DNA of 64,000 bases from Rivularia sp. PCC 7116. GTDB lineage: Bacteria > Cyanobacteriota > Cyanobacteriia > Cyanobacteriales > Nostocaceae. The DNA lies in contig NC_019678.1 in NCBI RefSeq assembly GCF_000316665.1, positions 7,287,001-7,351,000 on the forward strand. The letters run 5' to 3'. Of the stretch, positions 1-9,042 are shown in pieces. Position numbers and translations under genes: made by a program. Numbering within the stretch: the first letter of the stretch is position 1; each line of letters opens with the position of its first letter. The notes under the pieces were generated by a model, which was not told where the DNA came from, made no database searches, and saw only the letters and a list, made by a program, of their open reading frames with translations.

Positions 1-1236
1 GCTGTTACCGTTAACCCCAATAATCAGAGTGATGTCATAGTCGCTACCTATACTGATGCCTATACAGAGATTTTCCGTTCTGTAAATGGTGGGAGTAAAT
101 GGACTCAAGTTAAACGTCAGGCGAACAATACGGTATCTTGGTGGTCTGACTATATGAACTCAAAACCTTCTATAGCAAGTATCGAATTTGACCCTTGGAC
201 TAAAAATAGAGTTTGGTTAACGGATTGGTATGGAATATGGCGAACAGATAATATCAATCGCAATCGGGTTGTATGGACAAATTATCAGAAAGGACATGAA
301 GAAGTTGTCACCTTTACCTTGGTTTCAACACCTTCGGGAGCATTAATCAGCGGCTTGGCAGATGTTGAAGGGTTTTATCATGACAGGGGACTACTGAAAT
401 ATCCTTCCAAAATGTTAAGCACTAAACCTCATGATTTTCAGGATACTTACAGCATTGCTTATAGCCAAAAAAATCCTTTGATAATGGTGCGTGTCGGGGG
501 TAGCCGTCATAACAACACCTATAGCGGCGCGACTTCAAGCGATGGTGGAAAAACCTGGAAGAAATTTCCTAGCTTTCCGGCGAATCAAATGGCAACGCGA
601 GTTGCGATGTCTGCAAGCAATCCAAATCTATTCGTTGTCACCCTTAGTGGCAATCAACCTCTGCGAACTGTAAACGCTGGTGTTTCTTGGCTTCCGGTTA
701 CTGGCTTACCGAATGGCTTCAAGGGTAATTGGAATTGGACGCAACCCTTAGTTGCAGACAAAGTTGATGGCAACTTATTCTACTACTACGCCAATGGCAA
801 AGTTTATCGCAGCGACAACGGTGGTAAATCTTTTACGGCTGTTTCGACATCACTGCCTTCTTCTGATTGGCATTCTCTTAAAACAGGCTCCGGAGTCAAA
901 GGGGAATTGTGGCTGAGCTTAGACAAACAAGGGCTTTACCATTCAATCGATGCAGGCGATCGCTTTACTCAAATTTCAGGAGTAAAGAGAGCATATTTGA
1001 TTGCATTAGGCAAACCCAAAATCGGAAGTAAGGGTAACGCAATTTATTTATACGGAGAAATCATTGACAAAGGCAAAGGCATATTTCGCTCTTTAGATAA
1101 TGGTAAAACTTGGCAAAGAATAGGCAATAAAAATAAACCTATCGGTAACGATCCAAATGTTATGGAAGCTAGCTCTACAGAGTTTGGTTTAGTTTTTATT
1201 GGTACTAACGGTAGAGGAATTTACTACGGTAAATAA
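1..1236 (+). CDS. BNR/Asp-box repeat protein (sortilin/GH74-like beta-propeller), 5' partial
   Basis: The reading frame is open from base 1, so the gene starts before the window; the first ATG in view (154) is internal. The visible 411 codons contain several Asp-boxes of the form S-x-D-x-G-x-T/S-W/F, such as SSDGGKTW, SDNGGKSF, SIDAGDRF and SLDNGKTW. These mark the blades of a sortilin/Vps10 or GH74 xyloglucanase-type beta-propeller. Such proteins bind or cut polysaccharide outside the cell. No catalytic pair can be assigned from the fragment, so activity is open. It ends 20 bp before a WecB/CpsF-type glycosyltransferase on the same strand, which fits a role in extracellular polysaccharide handling. 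The family call is firm; the enzymatic role is inference. Confidence 0.8.
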   Translation, partial: AVTVNPNNQSDVIVATYTDAYTEIFRSVNGGSKWTQVKRQANNTVSWWSDYMNSKPSIASIEFDPWTKNRVWLTDWYGIWRTDNINRNRVVWTNYQKGHEEVVTFTLVSTPSGALISGLADVEGFYHDRGLLKYPSKMLSTKPHDFQDTYSIAYSQKNPLIMVRVGGSRHNNTYSGATSSDGGKTWKKFPSFPANQMATRVAMSASNPNLFVVTLSGNQPLRTVNAGVSWLPVTGLPNGFKGNWNWTQPLVADKVDGNLFYYYANGKVYRSDNGGKSFTAVSTSLPSSDWHSLKTGSGVKGELWLSLDKQGLYHSIDAGDRFTQISGVKRAYLIALGKPKIGSKGNAIYLYGEIIDKGKGIFRSLDNGKTWQRIGNKNKPIGNDPNVMEASSTEFGLVFIGTNGRGIYYGK

Positions 1237-1256
1237 TTCAAATTTAATACAACAAA

Positions 1257-2066
1257 ATGGCTACAAACAAAACCTGCATCAACCACTTCGATGAAATAGA
1301 ATTACTCGGAACTAAATTTCATAAAGTTAAAGTTCAAGAATTAATTAATTTCATAGTTAAATCCGCAAGTATAGATAAAAAGACGCTAGTCGGAAATGTT
1401 AATGTGAGGGCAATGAATTTTGCCTGCGAAATGCCTTGGTATAAAGATTTTATTAATAGGTCTGACCTGGTATTTTGTGATGGTTATGGAGTATTATTAG
1501 GAGCAAAAATGTGCGGTTGCGGTATCAGTTCAGAACACCGCATGACTTGTCCCGACTATATAGAAGAATTAGCTTTAACCTGCGAAAGAGATAATGTTTC
1601 GCTGTATTTACTAGCAGGGAAACCAGGTGTAGTTGATAAAGCAATAGATAAATTGAAATTTATTGCTCCCGATTTGAAAGTAAAAGGGCATCATGGTTAC
1701 TTTCACAAAACTGGCACTGAAAACGAATATGTGGTTAATGAAATCAATCAATTCCAGCCAGATATACTTTATGTAGGCTTCGGAATGCCAGTTCAAGAAC
1801 GTTGGATTATCGATAATTTTGACCAAATAAATGCAAAAGTTTTCCTACCTTTGGGTGCTTGCTTGGATTTCTATACGGGTGCAGTATATCGAGGTCCCCG
1901 GTGGATGACTAATAGCGGGCTGGAATGGTTATCGCGAATGTTTACCGAACCAAAAAGATTATGGCAACGTTATATTGTTGGTAACCCTTTATTTTTCTAT
2001 CGTCTTTTCAAAGAGCGGTTTACAAAACGTTTCAACAAAAGTAGTAAACCATCATCTACATATTAA
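1257..2066 (+). CDS. WecB/TagA/CpsF family glycosyltransferase
   Basis: This 269-aa protein has the usual length for the family that transfers an N-acetyl-hexosamine, often ManNAc, to a polyprenyl-linked sugar at the inner membrane face. Visible family motifs are GNVNVRAMN (about residue 46), FCDGYGV (73-79, with the conserved Asp75), GHHGYF (144-149), VGFGMPVQERW (173-183) and LGACLDFYTG (199-208). The basic, aromatic C-terminus (about 221-250) resembles the membrane-contacting tail of TagA. The ATG at 1257 lies 20 bp after the upstream stop without a good Shine-Dalgarno, so translational coupling is likely. Together with the next two genes it suggests assembly of an exopolysaccharide or wall-linked glycan. 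The exact sugar cannot be read from the sequence. Confidence 0.9.
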   Translation: MATNKTCINHFDEIELLGTKFHKVKVQELINFIVKSASIDKKTLVGNVNVRAMNFACEMPWYKDFINRSDLVFCDGYGVLLGAKMCGCGISSEHRMTCPDYIEELALTCERDNVSLYLLAGKPGVVDKAIDKLKFIAPDLKVKGHHGYFHKTGTENEYVVNEINQFQPDILYVGFGMPVQERWIIDNFDQINAKVFLPLGACLDFYTGAVYRGPRWMTNSGLEWLSRMFTEPKRLWQRYIVGNPLFFYRLFKERFTKRFNKSSKPSSTY

Positions 2067-2220
2067 GGAAAATTAATTTTTTTATTAAACTGAATCAAAG
2101 CATTCTGTTTAATTAGATATTAGAACTATCAACCATTTAATGTCTCTTTTTGCTTTGATAGCAAAATAAATAATTGACAAGTCTTCCCATGACACGGCTA
2201 TCTCCCTTAATTGAATCACT

Positions 2221-2250
2221 AATTAGACTTTTTTGAATATAAGTCTAATT
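2221..2250 (+). repeat. 10-bp perfect inverted repeat, possible hairpin
   Basis: AATTAGACTT and AAGTCTAATT are separated by 10 bases in the 298-bp gap between the two glycosyltransferase genes. There is no clean T-run after it. It may be a weak terminator or an operator for the downstream gene. Confidence 0.5.
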
Positions 2251-2269
2251 GTTTGTCAAATACATATAC

Positions 2270-2293
2270 TTTGCTCCACAAAAATGGAGCAAA
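2270..2293 (+). repeat. 9-bp perfect hairpin upstream of the sugar transferase
   Basis: TTTGCTCCA and TGGAGCAAA flank a six-base loop, about 70 bp before the start at 2365. It sits only 20 bp after another hairpin. Two structured elements in one leader suggest regulation of the downstream gene, but neither looks like a standard terminator. Confidence 0.5.
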
Positions 2294-2364
2294 CTTTGAT
2301 GAGTTAATATCTACCAACTTTCAACAATGCAGCTAACAATATTAATACAGGTGTAATACGGGCT

Positions 2365-3792
2365 ATGGCTTATCGTTCTCTACCAGTAGTAAATTTTCAA
2401 CCTGATTTAAGATCGGCGAAAGGCACAAATTTAAGGAAAGGCATTGCAATCAGGTTTCTGCGAGTTATAACTCTGATTTCAATCGATATGTTTGCTTTAA
2501 GCTTAGCTTGGACTTTAGCAATCAATTTTGGAACTTTTGTAGAATCTCCTTGGACTAGAAAAACTTCGTTTATTTCACTAATACTCGTAGTTGGAATTGG
2601 CATGATAGCCAGCAAAGGGCTATATTCACCCGGTTTCTATCGTCGTAACTACACAGCTTTAATCAAAGCAGTGACTCTATCAGAGATTTTTTTACTAGTA
2701 ATTGCTTTTCTCTACGAACCAGATGCTTATGTTTCCCGTTCTAGCTTTCTAATCTTTTGGTTTCTATCGGTAACCTTTACCTGTATCGGACGCTTTATTT
2801 TCGATTTTTCAACTAAATTTTTGCGTAGAAAAGGAGCTATTCGCTATCCGATTTTTGTAATTACTGATTCTCAAGACCAAGATGATTATATAAAATTTAT
2901 TCAGAAGGAAAATTGTTACAACCTTGAGGGTATTGCTGACTCAAAAAGTTTGGATAGAGAAAATCGAGAAGCAACATTTAAATTTCTCAAACAGCAAAGT
3001 GTGGTGGAAGCTTTTGTGTCTTGGAATGCGATTAAAAACCGTCTATATGTATGCTGGCATTTTCAAACTGCTGGCATTACTTTACGCATACTTCCGACTG
3101 CCAACCGTATTTATCATCCTAAGTCAACGCTATGGACAATTGGCAACGTTCCTTGTTTGACAATTCCAGCACCAATTATTGCGGGTAGCGATTTTCGGAT
3201 TAAACGATGTTTCGACCTTTTTTGTGCGATTATTCTACTAATTCTGTTTTCCCCTTTATATTTATTTATCGCTTTGCTGATTAAATTAGATTCTCCTGGT
3301 CCAATATTTTTTAGACAAGAGCGAATTGGCTTACATTGCAAAAAGTTCAAAATCTGGAAATTCCGCACTATGGTAACTAATGCAGAGAAATTACAGGCTA
3401 ATTTAGAAGCAAGAAATGAAATCAAAGATGGGGTTCTTTTTAAGATGAAAGACGACCCCCGCATTACAAAAATTGGCAAATTTCTACGCCTTTACAGCTT
3501 GGACGAATTACCACAATTGTTTAATGTATTGTTAGGGGATATGAGTTTGGTGGGACCCCGCCCTCTTCCTATAAGAGATGTTGAAAAATTCCAAACTCCC
3601 CACTTTATTAGACAAGAAGTTTTGCCTGGAATTACAGGTTTATGGCAAGTTTCTGGTCGCTCGGACATCGAAAAGTTTGAAGATGCGGTCAAACTCGATA
3701 TTAATTACATTGAAGATTGGTCTATTCTTCTAGACATGAGAATTCTATTACAAACTGTAAGAGTTGTCTTACAGAAAACTGGAGCCTATTAA
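2365..3792 (+). CDS. Polyprenyl glycosylphosphotransferase (initiating exopolysaccharide sugar transferase)
   Basis: This 475-aa membrane protein belongs to the WbaP/CpsE-type family. These enzymes start exopolysaccharide repeat-unit synthesis by moving a sugar-1-phosphate from a UDP-sugar to undecaprenyl phosphate. The N-terminal half has about four hydrophobic helices (31-56, 68-84, 103-117, 127-147) and a CoA-binding-like middle. The C-terminal catalytic domain begins with a helix at about 281-307. It carries SPGPIFFRQERIG (310-322), KIWKFRTM (329-336), SLDELPQLFNVLLGDMSLVG (378-397) and PGITGLWQVSGRSD (421-434), all signatures of the family. The 298-bp upstream gap with two hairpins suggests its own promoter or leader control. 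The family is certain; the sugar used is not. Confidence 0.93.
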   Translation: MAYRSLPVVNFQPDLRSAKGTNLRKGIAIRFLRVITLISIDMFALSLAWTLAINFGTFVESPWTRKTSFISLILVVGIGMIASKGLYSPGFYRRNYTALIKAVTLSEIFLLVIAFLYEPDAYVSRSSFLIFWFLSVTFTCIGRFIFDFSTKFLRRKGAIRYPIFVITDSQDQDDYIKFIQKENCYNLEGIADSKSLDRENREATFKFLKQQSVVEAFVSWNAIKNRLYVCWHFQTAGITLRILPTANRIYHPKSTLWTIGNVPCLTIPAPIIAGSDFRIKRCFDLFCAIILLILFSPLYLFIALLIKLDSPGPIFFRQERIGLHCKKFKIWKFRTMVTNAEKLQANLEARNEIKDGVLFKMKDDPRITKIGKFLRLYSLDELPQLFNVLLGDMSLVGPRPLPIRDVEKFQTPHFIRQEVLPGITGLWQVSGRSDIEKFEDAVKLDINYIEDWSILLDMRILLQTVRVVLQKTGAY

Positions 3793-3958
3793 TTAGGTAT
3801 AGTTGCTAGCAAGGGGAGGTTCTATTTTCATTCTTCTCCCTGCAAGCACAAAAGTAAAATATTTTTTTATTATTTTTTATTATTATATCGCGATTGATTT
3901 TAGTATACCTCTACGATAATTATATATTAACTATAAAAATCATCAGGGCAGGGCAAAT

Positions 3959-4663
3959 ATGAGCTTTAAGAAAATATCTTTCTTTGAAAGGTTTATTACT
4001 ACTATTTTCGGAGGAATTCCAAATATTTTCTTTGGGAAAAAAATCAGAAACTTCGTATATCGAAGCCTTTTACATCGAATCGGTAAATCAGTTAATATTC
4101 AACACTTTGTTGAACTAATTGGAACTCCTTACATTGAAATTGGTAATGGAGTAAGTCTTTTGAAAGGAGTGCAAATTAACGCTTTAGGGCACCCTAATAA
4201 TAAAGTAAGTATAAAAGATAGAGTTAGATTGGAGCGCGGTGTAGATATTCGCTCGTTACATGATACCCATATCCTTATTGATGAAAATGCATATATCGGT
4301 CCTTATGTAATTGTCACAGGTACCGGAAATGTTAAGATTGGTAAAAACTGTTTAATAGCTCCCCATTGCGGAATATTTGCTAACAATCACGTGTTTGCAG
4401 ATCCGACTCAAACAATTGAAGCACAAGGTACTACCGGTGAAGGTATTGTAATTGAAAATGACTGTTGGTTAGGGCATAACGTAACAGTCTTAGATGGGGT
4501 AGTAATTGGCGAAGGAAGTATTATTGGTGCGGGTTCGGTTGTAAACAAGAGCATTCCTGCTTTTTCTATTGCAGTAGGTACCCCTGCAAGAGTTATCAAA
4601 AATCGTCTTGATAAGCAAACAGCAAACTTATCGTCACAACTACCATCAGAAATGCAAAATTAA
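3959..4663 (+). CDS. Hexapeptide-repeat (left-handed beta-helix) acyltransferase
   Basis: A 234-aa protein of the LbetaH acyltransferase family, related to serine, sugar and WbbJ-type O-acetyltransferases. From about residue 55 onward it shows imperfect [LIV]-G-x4 hexapeptide turns, including IEIGNGVSLLKG, NVKIGKNCLIAPHCGI, WLGHNVTVLDGVVIGEGSII and GAGSVV. The likely catalytic His lies in FANNHVFAD. The C-terminus (VGTPARVIKNR) is the usual end of these trimers. It lies 166 bp after the sugar transferase on the same strand, so it probably acetylates a sugar of the same polysaccharide. That link is inference from context. Confidence 0.9.
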   Translation: MSFKKISFFERFITTIFGGIPNIFFGKKIRNFVYRSLLHRIGKSVNIQHFVELIGTPYIEIGNGVSLLKGVQINALGHPNNKVSIKDRVRLERGVDIRSLHDTHILIDENAYIGPYVIVTGTGNVKIGKNCLIAPHCGIFANNHVFADPTQTIEAQGTTGEGIVIENDCWLGHNVTVLDGVVIGEGSIIGAGSVVNKSIPAFSIAVGTPARVIKNRLDKQTANLSSQLPSEMQN

Positions 4664-4782
4664 TATTGCATAACCCGCAACCATGAAAATTTCAGCAAAA
4701 TCAAGCAGATAGAGATAGATGCACTTCTAGATGAATGAAGCGGATGAGTTTAAGTAAATATTTAAAGCCATCCACTACAGAT

Positions 4783-5862
4783 TTATCTCATTAGTAGATT
4801 TGATAAAAAACGGGGATAGCCGCTTCTTTCAAATTTCTTGCCCATTACTTTGCGATAAACATCTAAATAACCATCTACCATGCTCTTGATGCTGAAATTC
4901 TGCTCAACATGAGAGCGACATGCTCTTCTATCTATTTCTCCTAAACGCTTAACAGCAGCAACAAAATCATCGACGCTGTCGCACAAGAAGCCTGTTTTAC
5001 CATGTGCAACTACCTCTGGCACCGAACCCATTGGCGTAGCAAGCACAGGAGTTCCCGCAGCCATTGATTCTGTCATTACTAATCCGAAAGGTTCTCTCCA
5101 AGTTATGGGGAACAGCATCGCGATCGCGCCACCCAAAAGTTCGTTCTTTTGGAAATGGTTAGCTTCGCCTACATATTCTATGTGCTTACCATCAATATGA
5201 GGCTTAATCTTGCTCTCAAAATAATCAACATCAACTCTATCGACTTTACCAGCTATCTTCAAAGGTACGCCGGATTTCTGAGCAATTTCGATAGCGATAT
5301 GAGTTCCTTTCTCCGGAGAAATGCGCCCTAAAAATGCCAAATAGGGAGGATTCTGCGGTTCTTTATAAAAACGGTGGCTTTCTGTATCAATACCGTTATA
5401 CACCGTTGCAGCATAATTTAAATCTTTTAACGGCTCTCTTTGAGCATCTGAAATGCTGACGTAGGGCTGTTCGCAGGCTTCAGTAAAAATCTGCTTAGTG
5501 TCTGAATTGAAAGCTCCGTGTAGGGTATGAACCGTAGGAGTTTCAACAAACCCAGCATGGAAAAGAGAGGTATAGCCAACGTGAGAATGAATAATGTCGA
5601 AATTTCCAGCTTGCTTATAAACTCGGCTTAGCTGTAAAGCTTCATAAGCAGAATACTCAGTTATAGAGGGTTCTAAACGAAAAGCGCGGGGATAAACAGA
5701 CTCTAACTTGGCTAAAGTTAGCGAATCACCCGAAGCGAACAAAGTTACCTCATGTCCTCGACGGACTAATTCATCGGTCAATAATCCTACGACCAACTCA
5801 ACACCACCATAACCAGGGGGAGGAACTCTCTCCCACAATGGCGCAATTTGAGCTATTCGCAT
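4783..5862 (-). CDS. Glycosyltransferase family 4 (GT-B fold)
   Basis: A 359-aa GT4 retaining glycosyltransferase. The N-terminal domain has the glycine-rich acceptor loop PPPGYGGVE (about 14-22) and HSHVG. The C-terminal nucleotide-sugar domain has FLGRISPEKG and the E-x7-E element in EPFGLVMTESMAAGTPVLA. The start is supported by an AGGAG ribosome site about 8 bases upstream of the ATG. It is convergent with the acyltransferase gene, so it is a separate unit, but it still belongs to the same glycan-related neighbourhood. Members of this subgroup act on sugars or lipids in the cytoplasm; the substrate is unknown. Confidence 0.9.
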   Translation of the reverse strand: MRIAQIAPLWERVPPPGYGGVELVVGLLTDELVRRGHEVTLFASGDSLTLAKLESVYPRAFRLEPSITEYSAYEALQLSRVYKQAGNFDIIHSHVGYTSLFHAGFVETPTVHTLHGAFNSDTKQIFTEACEQPYVSISDAQREPLKDLNYAATVYNGIDTESHRFYKEPQNPPYLAFLGRISPEKGTHIAIEIAQKSGVPLKIAGKVDRVDVDYFESKIKPHIDGKHIEYVGEANHFQKNELLGGAIAMLFPITWREPFGLVMTESMAAGTPVLATPMGSVPEVVAHGKTGFLCDSVDDFVAAVKRLGEIDRRACRSHVEQNFSIKSMVDGYLDVYRKVMGKKFERSGYPRFLSNLLMR

Positions 5863-6386
5863 ATAAATCTCCTAAAGTTTTGTAATCAACTGTAACGAAG
5901 CGGGCTAGATATACTCAACTATCTTTGGATAGGAATACATATTTGCACTCAAAGGTATTAAATACGATAACCGTTTTAACAGTTAATATCTAGCAAATTG
6001 AAATCAGTTGTTGAACATAGCATCGCTGAATGAGAAATTGAATTAATCAAACATAGCATTGACGGACATACCCTGACATACCTGAAATCGAGTCGGCTTT
6101 TCGTCTAGCTTTGATGATCCCTCTAAAGTGTTTCCGCATACAATTCTCCTTGATTATACGCGAAATTCTCTAAAAAGTTTTGCTAGTTTCATTACATTAT
6201 TATTCAAAACACCCTCTCTAAGCCCAATACAAAGCTTTATAAATTTCATCTTAAATCTAAATTTTGGAAACTTTTATGTAAATAGTTATAAACACTACTA
6301 TTACAGTAGTGTAAACCGTACTTTAAATAACTTAAGAAAATTTTAATATTGTTGGCAGGTGAAAATGCTTTAATGTTAGGGGCGCT

Positions 6387-6476
6387 ATGACAATTTTTGA
6401 AGAAGATTGGAAAGGTTTATCCCCTGAAATAATTGATTTAGCTGATTTTTGCATTTACACTCAGCAGCAAAAGTGA
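6387..6476 (+). CDS. Possible 29-aa peptide or gene remnant
   Basis: An ATG preceded by AGGGG opens a 29-codon frame reading MTIFEEDWKGLSPEIIDL and so on, ending in TGA. Its composition (acidic, amphipathic, normal codon use) looks more coding than the surrounding AT-rich DNA. It may be the start of a decayed gene or a real small peptide. No family is recognised. Confidence 0.2.
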   Translation: MTIFEEDWKGLSPEIIDLADFCIYTQQQK

Positions 6477-6757
6477 ATGCCTCTGTTGCTAAAAATTACA
6501 TCTGTATCTGTCAGCGTAAATCTTAGTTTTGAAAACAGAAATCGATTTACAAAGATAGAATTGTACTAAATTTTTCAACCAGAATCTATTAATTATTTTA
6601 ATATAAATATAAGAAATCAATAATCAATACTTCTCATTTTTTGATTAGAGGTGATCGGCTTGATGAAAATATTAAATGCAAACCAATAAAATGTAAGAAA
6701 TACCTATTCTTAAAACAAATAATTGTGTTGCTTGTTTGAAACTCAAATTATACGAAA

Positions 6758-6774
6758 ACCCGCTTTGAGCGGGT
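6758..6774. terminator. Hairpin, 7-bp GC-rich stem (weak terminator candidate)
   Basis: ACCCGCT, loop TTG, AGCGGGT. It is preceded by GAAAA and followed by ATTAAC. The missing long T-run makes termination uncertain. Nothing recognisable is transcribed into it. Confidence 0.35.
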
Positions 6775-6985
6775 ATTAACACAACAAAACTATGAACTAT
6801 AAAGACTATTTGTACATAAATATTGCTGGATTTCTGCTTTGATTTTTACAAAGATAGGGCTGAATCGCAGAAATATTTATTATAGATTTACTCAATAGTT
6901 TATTAAATTACATTGTTAATATAACACAACTATAGTAGTGATTGTTACAGATTTTTTTATTAAAATAAGTTAGAAGAATTTTTCC

Positions 6986-7780
6986 ATGTCCGATAAATCA
7001 ACGAAAAAATCGCTAGTGACATTGCTTAGCGACTTTGGAATTAGCGATGAATACGTCGCTGTAATGAAAGGCGCGATCGCGCAAATTAACCCGATGTTGA
7101 GAGTTGTCGATATAACGCATCAAATACCATCACAAAATATAGCTGCTGCAAGATTTTGTTTGATGAATGCCTTTGCTTATTTTCCAGAAGCTACCGTACA
7201 TGTAGCTGTGGTAGATCCAGGCGTGGGGGGGAAACGTAGAGCAGTTGCTGTTGAGCTAGCGCAAGGTTTTTTAGTCGCTCCAGATAATGGCTTACTTAGT
7301 GGAGTATTAAGCCAAAATTCTGAGATCGCGGCAGTGGAATTGACAAATCCAGAATATTGGCTGACATCTTACCCAAGTACTACGTTTCACGGAAGAGATA
7401 TTTTCGCACCTGTGGGAGCACATCTAGCTAGCGGCGTATCTTTGCAACAATTAGGGAGAGAAATAAATCCCGAAAGTTTAGTCAAGTTGAATCTACCTAG
7501 CTGCTATCGAAAAGATAATTCTATTATTGGATGCATTCAATATATAGATAGTTTTGGAAATTTAGTAACTAATATTCCTCAGAGTTATGTGAAAGGTAGT
7601 AGTTGGAATTTAGAGATAAGGGGAAATATTATCAAATCCCAGAAGACTTATTCCGATGTACAACAAGGAGAATTAGTTGCGCTTATTGGCAGTCATGGGT
7701 GGGTAGAAATTGCTGTAAGCTGTGGCAACGCACAAATTGAATTAGGTGTAAACAATGGCACTCAAGTGCGATTTTTTTGA
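6986..7780 (+). CDS. SAM hydroxide adenosyltransferase (DUF62 family)
   Basis: A 264-aa protein of the DUF62 family, whose characterised members hydrolyse S-adenosylmethionine to adenosine and methionine using an activated water. It is related to fluorinase and chlorinase. Family signatures are LLSDFGISDEYVAVMKG (about 12-28), DITHQIP, FPEATVHVAVVDPGVGG (about 68-84), LVAPDNGLLSG and TFHGRDIFAPVGAHLASG. The C-terminal beta-barrel domain includes YIDSFGNLVTNIP. The halogenase-specific insertion is not apparent, so hydrolase activity is more likely than halogenation. It stands alone, with about 1.1 kb of non-coding DNA before it. Its physiological purpose, probably SAM turnover, is not settled for the family. 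Confidence 0.9.
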   Translation: MSDKSTKKSLVTLLSDFGISDEYVAVMKGAIAQINPMLRVVDITHQIPSQNIAAARFCLMNAFAYFPEATVHVAVVDPGVGGKRRAVAVELAQGFLVAPDNGLLSGVLSQNSEIAAVELTNPEYWLTSYPSTTFHGRDIFAPVGAHLASGVSLQQLGREINPESLVKLNLPSCYRKDNSIIGCIQYIDSFGNLVTNIPQSYVKGSSWNLEIRGNIIKSQKTYSDVQQGELVALIGSHGWVEIAVSCGNAQIELGVNNGTQVRFF

Positions 7781-8046
7781 CAACCTAATTTAATTTTTAT
7801 TTGCATATAAGCTATCTATCTCAACTTCGTTTATATCTGCAAGAAGATTTCTGTCTATTTCCTGTGATAGATGTATATTTTTGAATTATTAATTGTTTTC
7901 ACTATTAATTTAAAGATTGCTGCCAACACTTTCTATCCTAATGAGAGATTTATATATCTAATAATTTTGATATTAGTAATTAATAGATAAAAATTTTATC
8001 TATGACTGATTAAATAGAGAGCGCGAATACTCGTGCAATCAATATT

Positions 8047-8940
8047 ATGAAGATTACTAATTTATTAAAGTATTCAGCTTTAGGGTTACTGGGGATAATA
8101 AGTATTTTAATTGTATGGGGATTAATTGAACCTAAGTTTATTGATATAGAAGAGCAGGCTGCCGTTATACCAAATCTTCCACCAGAATGGGAAGGAAAAC
8201 GTATTGGTCAAGTTAGTGATTTTCAGGTAGGAATGTGGTGGGATAATACAGGTACAATGCGTGATAGCATTAAAAAACTTGTTGAAGAAAAACCCGCAGC
8301 GGTGTTAATCACCGGTGACTTTGTATATCATTCACTGCCAAATGCGTCGGAAGAACTTAGTAAAGTAAAGACGGCAATTCAACCATTAATTAAAGCTAAT
8401 ATTCCCACTTATGCTGTATTAGGAAATCACGACTACAGTCATAAGCCACCAAAACCAGAATTGGGAGAACAGGTGAAAACGGCTTTAGAAGAAATTGGAG
8501 TTAAAGTATTACAAAATCAAGCAGTTAAGATTGATTCACCCTCGATTAAAGCAGATAATCAACCGCTTTATTTAGTAGGAATTGGTGCTTATATTGCTAA
8601 TAATTCCGATGTCGGGCAAGCTTTAGCAGAACTTCCGAATAACAGCCCTCGCGTAGTAATGATGCATAATCCAGCATCCTTCGCAGCATTTCCACCTCAA
8701 ACAGCACCTCTTGCTGTTGCAGGGCATACTCATGGAGGTCAAATTCGCATACCTTTTACACCACAATGGTCTTGGATATCATTAGTTAAAGGTGAAGAAG
8801 TTTATGGTGACGCTTGGATTAAGAACTATGGCGAAGCAGGTAATAATCTTTACGTGAATCGCGGTATCGGGTTTAGCGATGTCCCATTAAGAATTAATTG
8901 TGTTCCGGAAGTGACTCTGTTTACGCTGCGTTCTCAGTGA
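8047..8940 (+). CDS. Membrane-anchored metallophosphoesterase
   Basis: A 297-aa calcineurin-like metallophosphoesterase with one N-terminal membrane helix (about 9-26), so the catalytic domain probably faces the periplasm. Metal-binding blocks are visible in order: SDFQ at the first block (usually D-x-H), GDFVYH, GNHDY, MMHNP and AGHTHGGQ. Block one has Gln where His is common, which may alter metal affinity or mark a subfamily. The family (YkuE-like) acts on phosphodiester or lipid phosphates, but the substrate is not predictable. The 266-bp gap before it shows no clear structure. Confidence 0.88.
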   Translation: MKITNLLKYSALGLLGIISILIVWGLIEPKFIDIEEQAAVIPNLPPEWEGKRIGQVSDFQVGMWWDNTGTMRDSIKKLVEEKPAAVLITGDFVYHSLPNASEELSKVKTAIQPLIKANIPTYAVLGNHDYSHKPPKPELGEQVKTALEEIGVKVLQNQAVKIDSPSIKADNQPLYLVGIGAYIANNSDVGQALAELPNNSPRVVMMHNPASFAAFPPQTAPLAVAGHTHGGQIRIPFTPQWSWISLVKGEEVYGDAWIKNYGEAGNNLYVNRGIGFSDVPLRINCVPEVTLFTLRSQ

Positions 8941-9042
8941 GAGAAATCATCTACTATCTGCGAGAAACTACATACTTAGAATAGAGATTTCCATATAAAA
9001 TGTTTCTAAGTCTTGTACAGCAGCTTGCAGAATTAATTTTGT

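Larger units (their letters stand above)
5863..6985. other. Long AT-rich intergenic region (1.1 kb)
   Basis: No convincing conserved gene is visible. The 72-codon frame at 6128-6346 is low-complexity Phe/Leu/Asn-rich and has no ribosome site. One short frame (6387-6476) looks somewhat more gene-like and is listed separately. A hairpin with stem ACCCGCT/AGCGGGT lies at 6758-6774. The region may hold promoters for the divergent genes and gene remnants. Confidence 0.6.

Noticed and set aside
6128-6346. 72-codon plus-strand frame in the 5863-6985 spacer
   Set aside because: Low-complexity Phe/Asn/Leu-rich product, no ribosome site, no recognisable pattern, and AT-rich DNA that opens such frames by chance.
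6986-7780. Halogenase (fluorinase/chlorinase) identity for the DUF62 protein
   Set aside because: The extra loop that marks SAM halogenases is not apparent and the length matches the hydrolase branch, so SAM hydroxide adenosyltransferase is the safer call.
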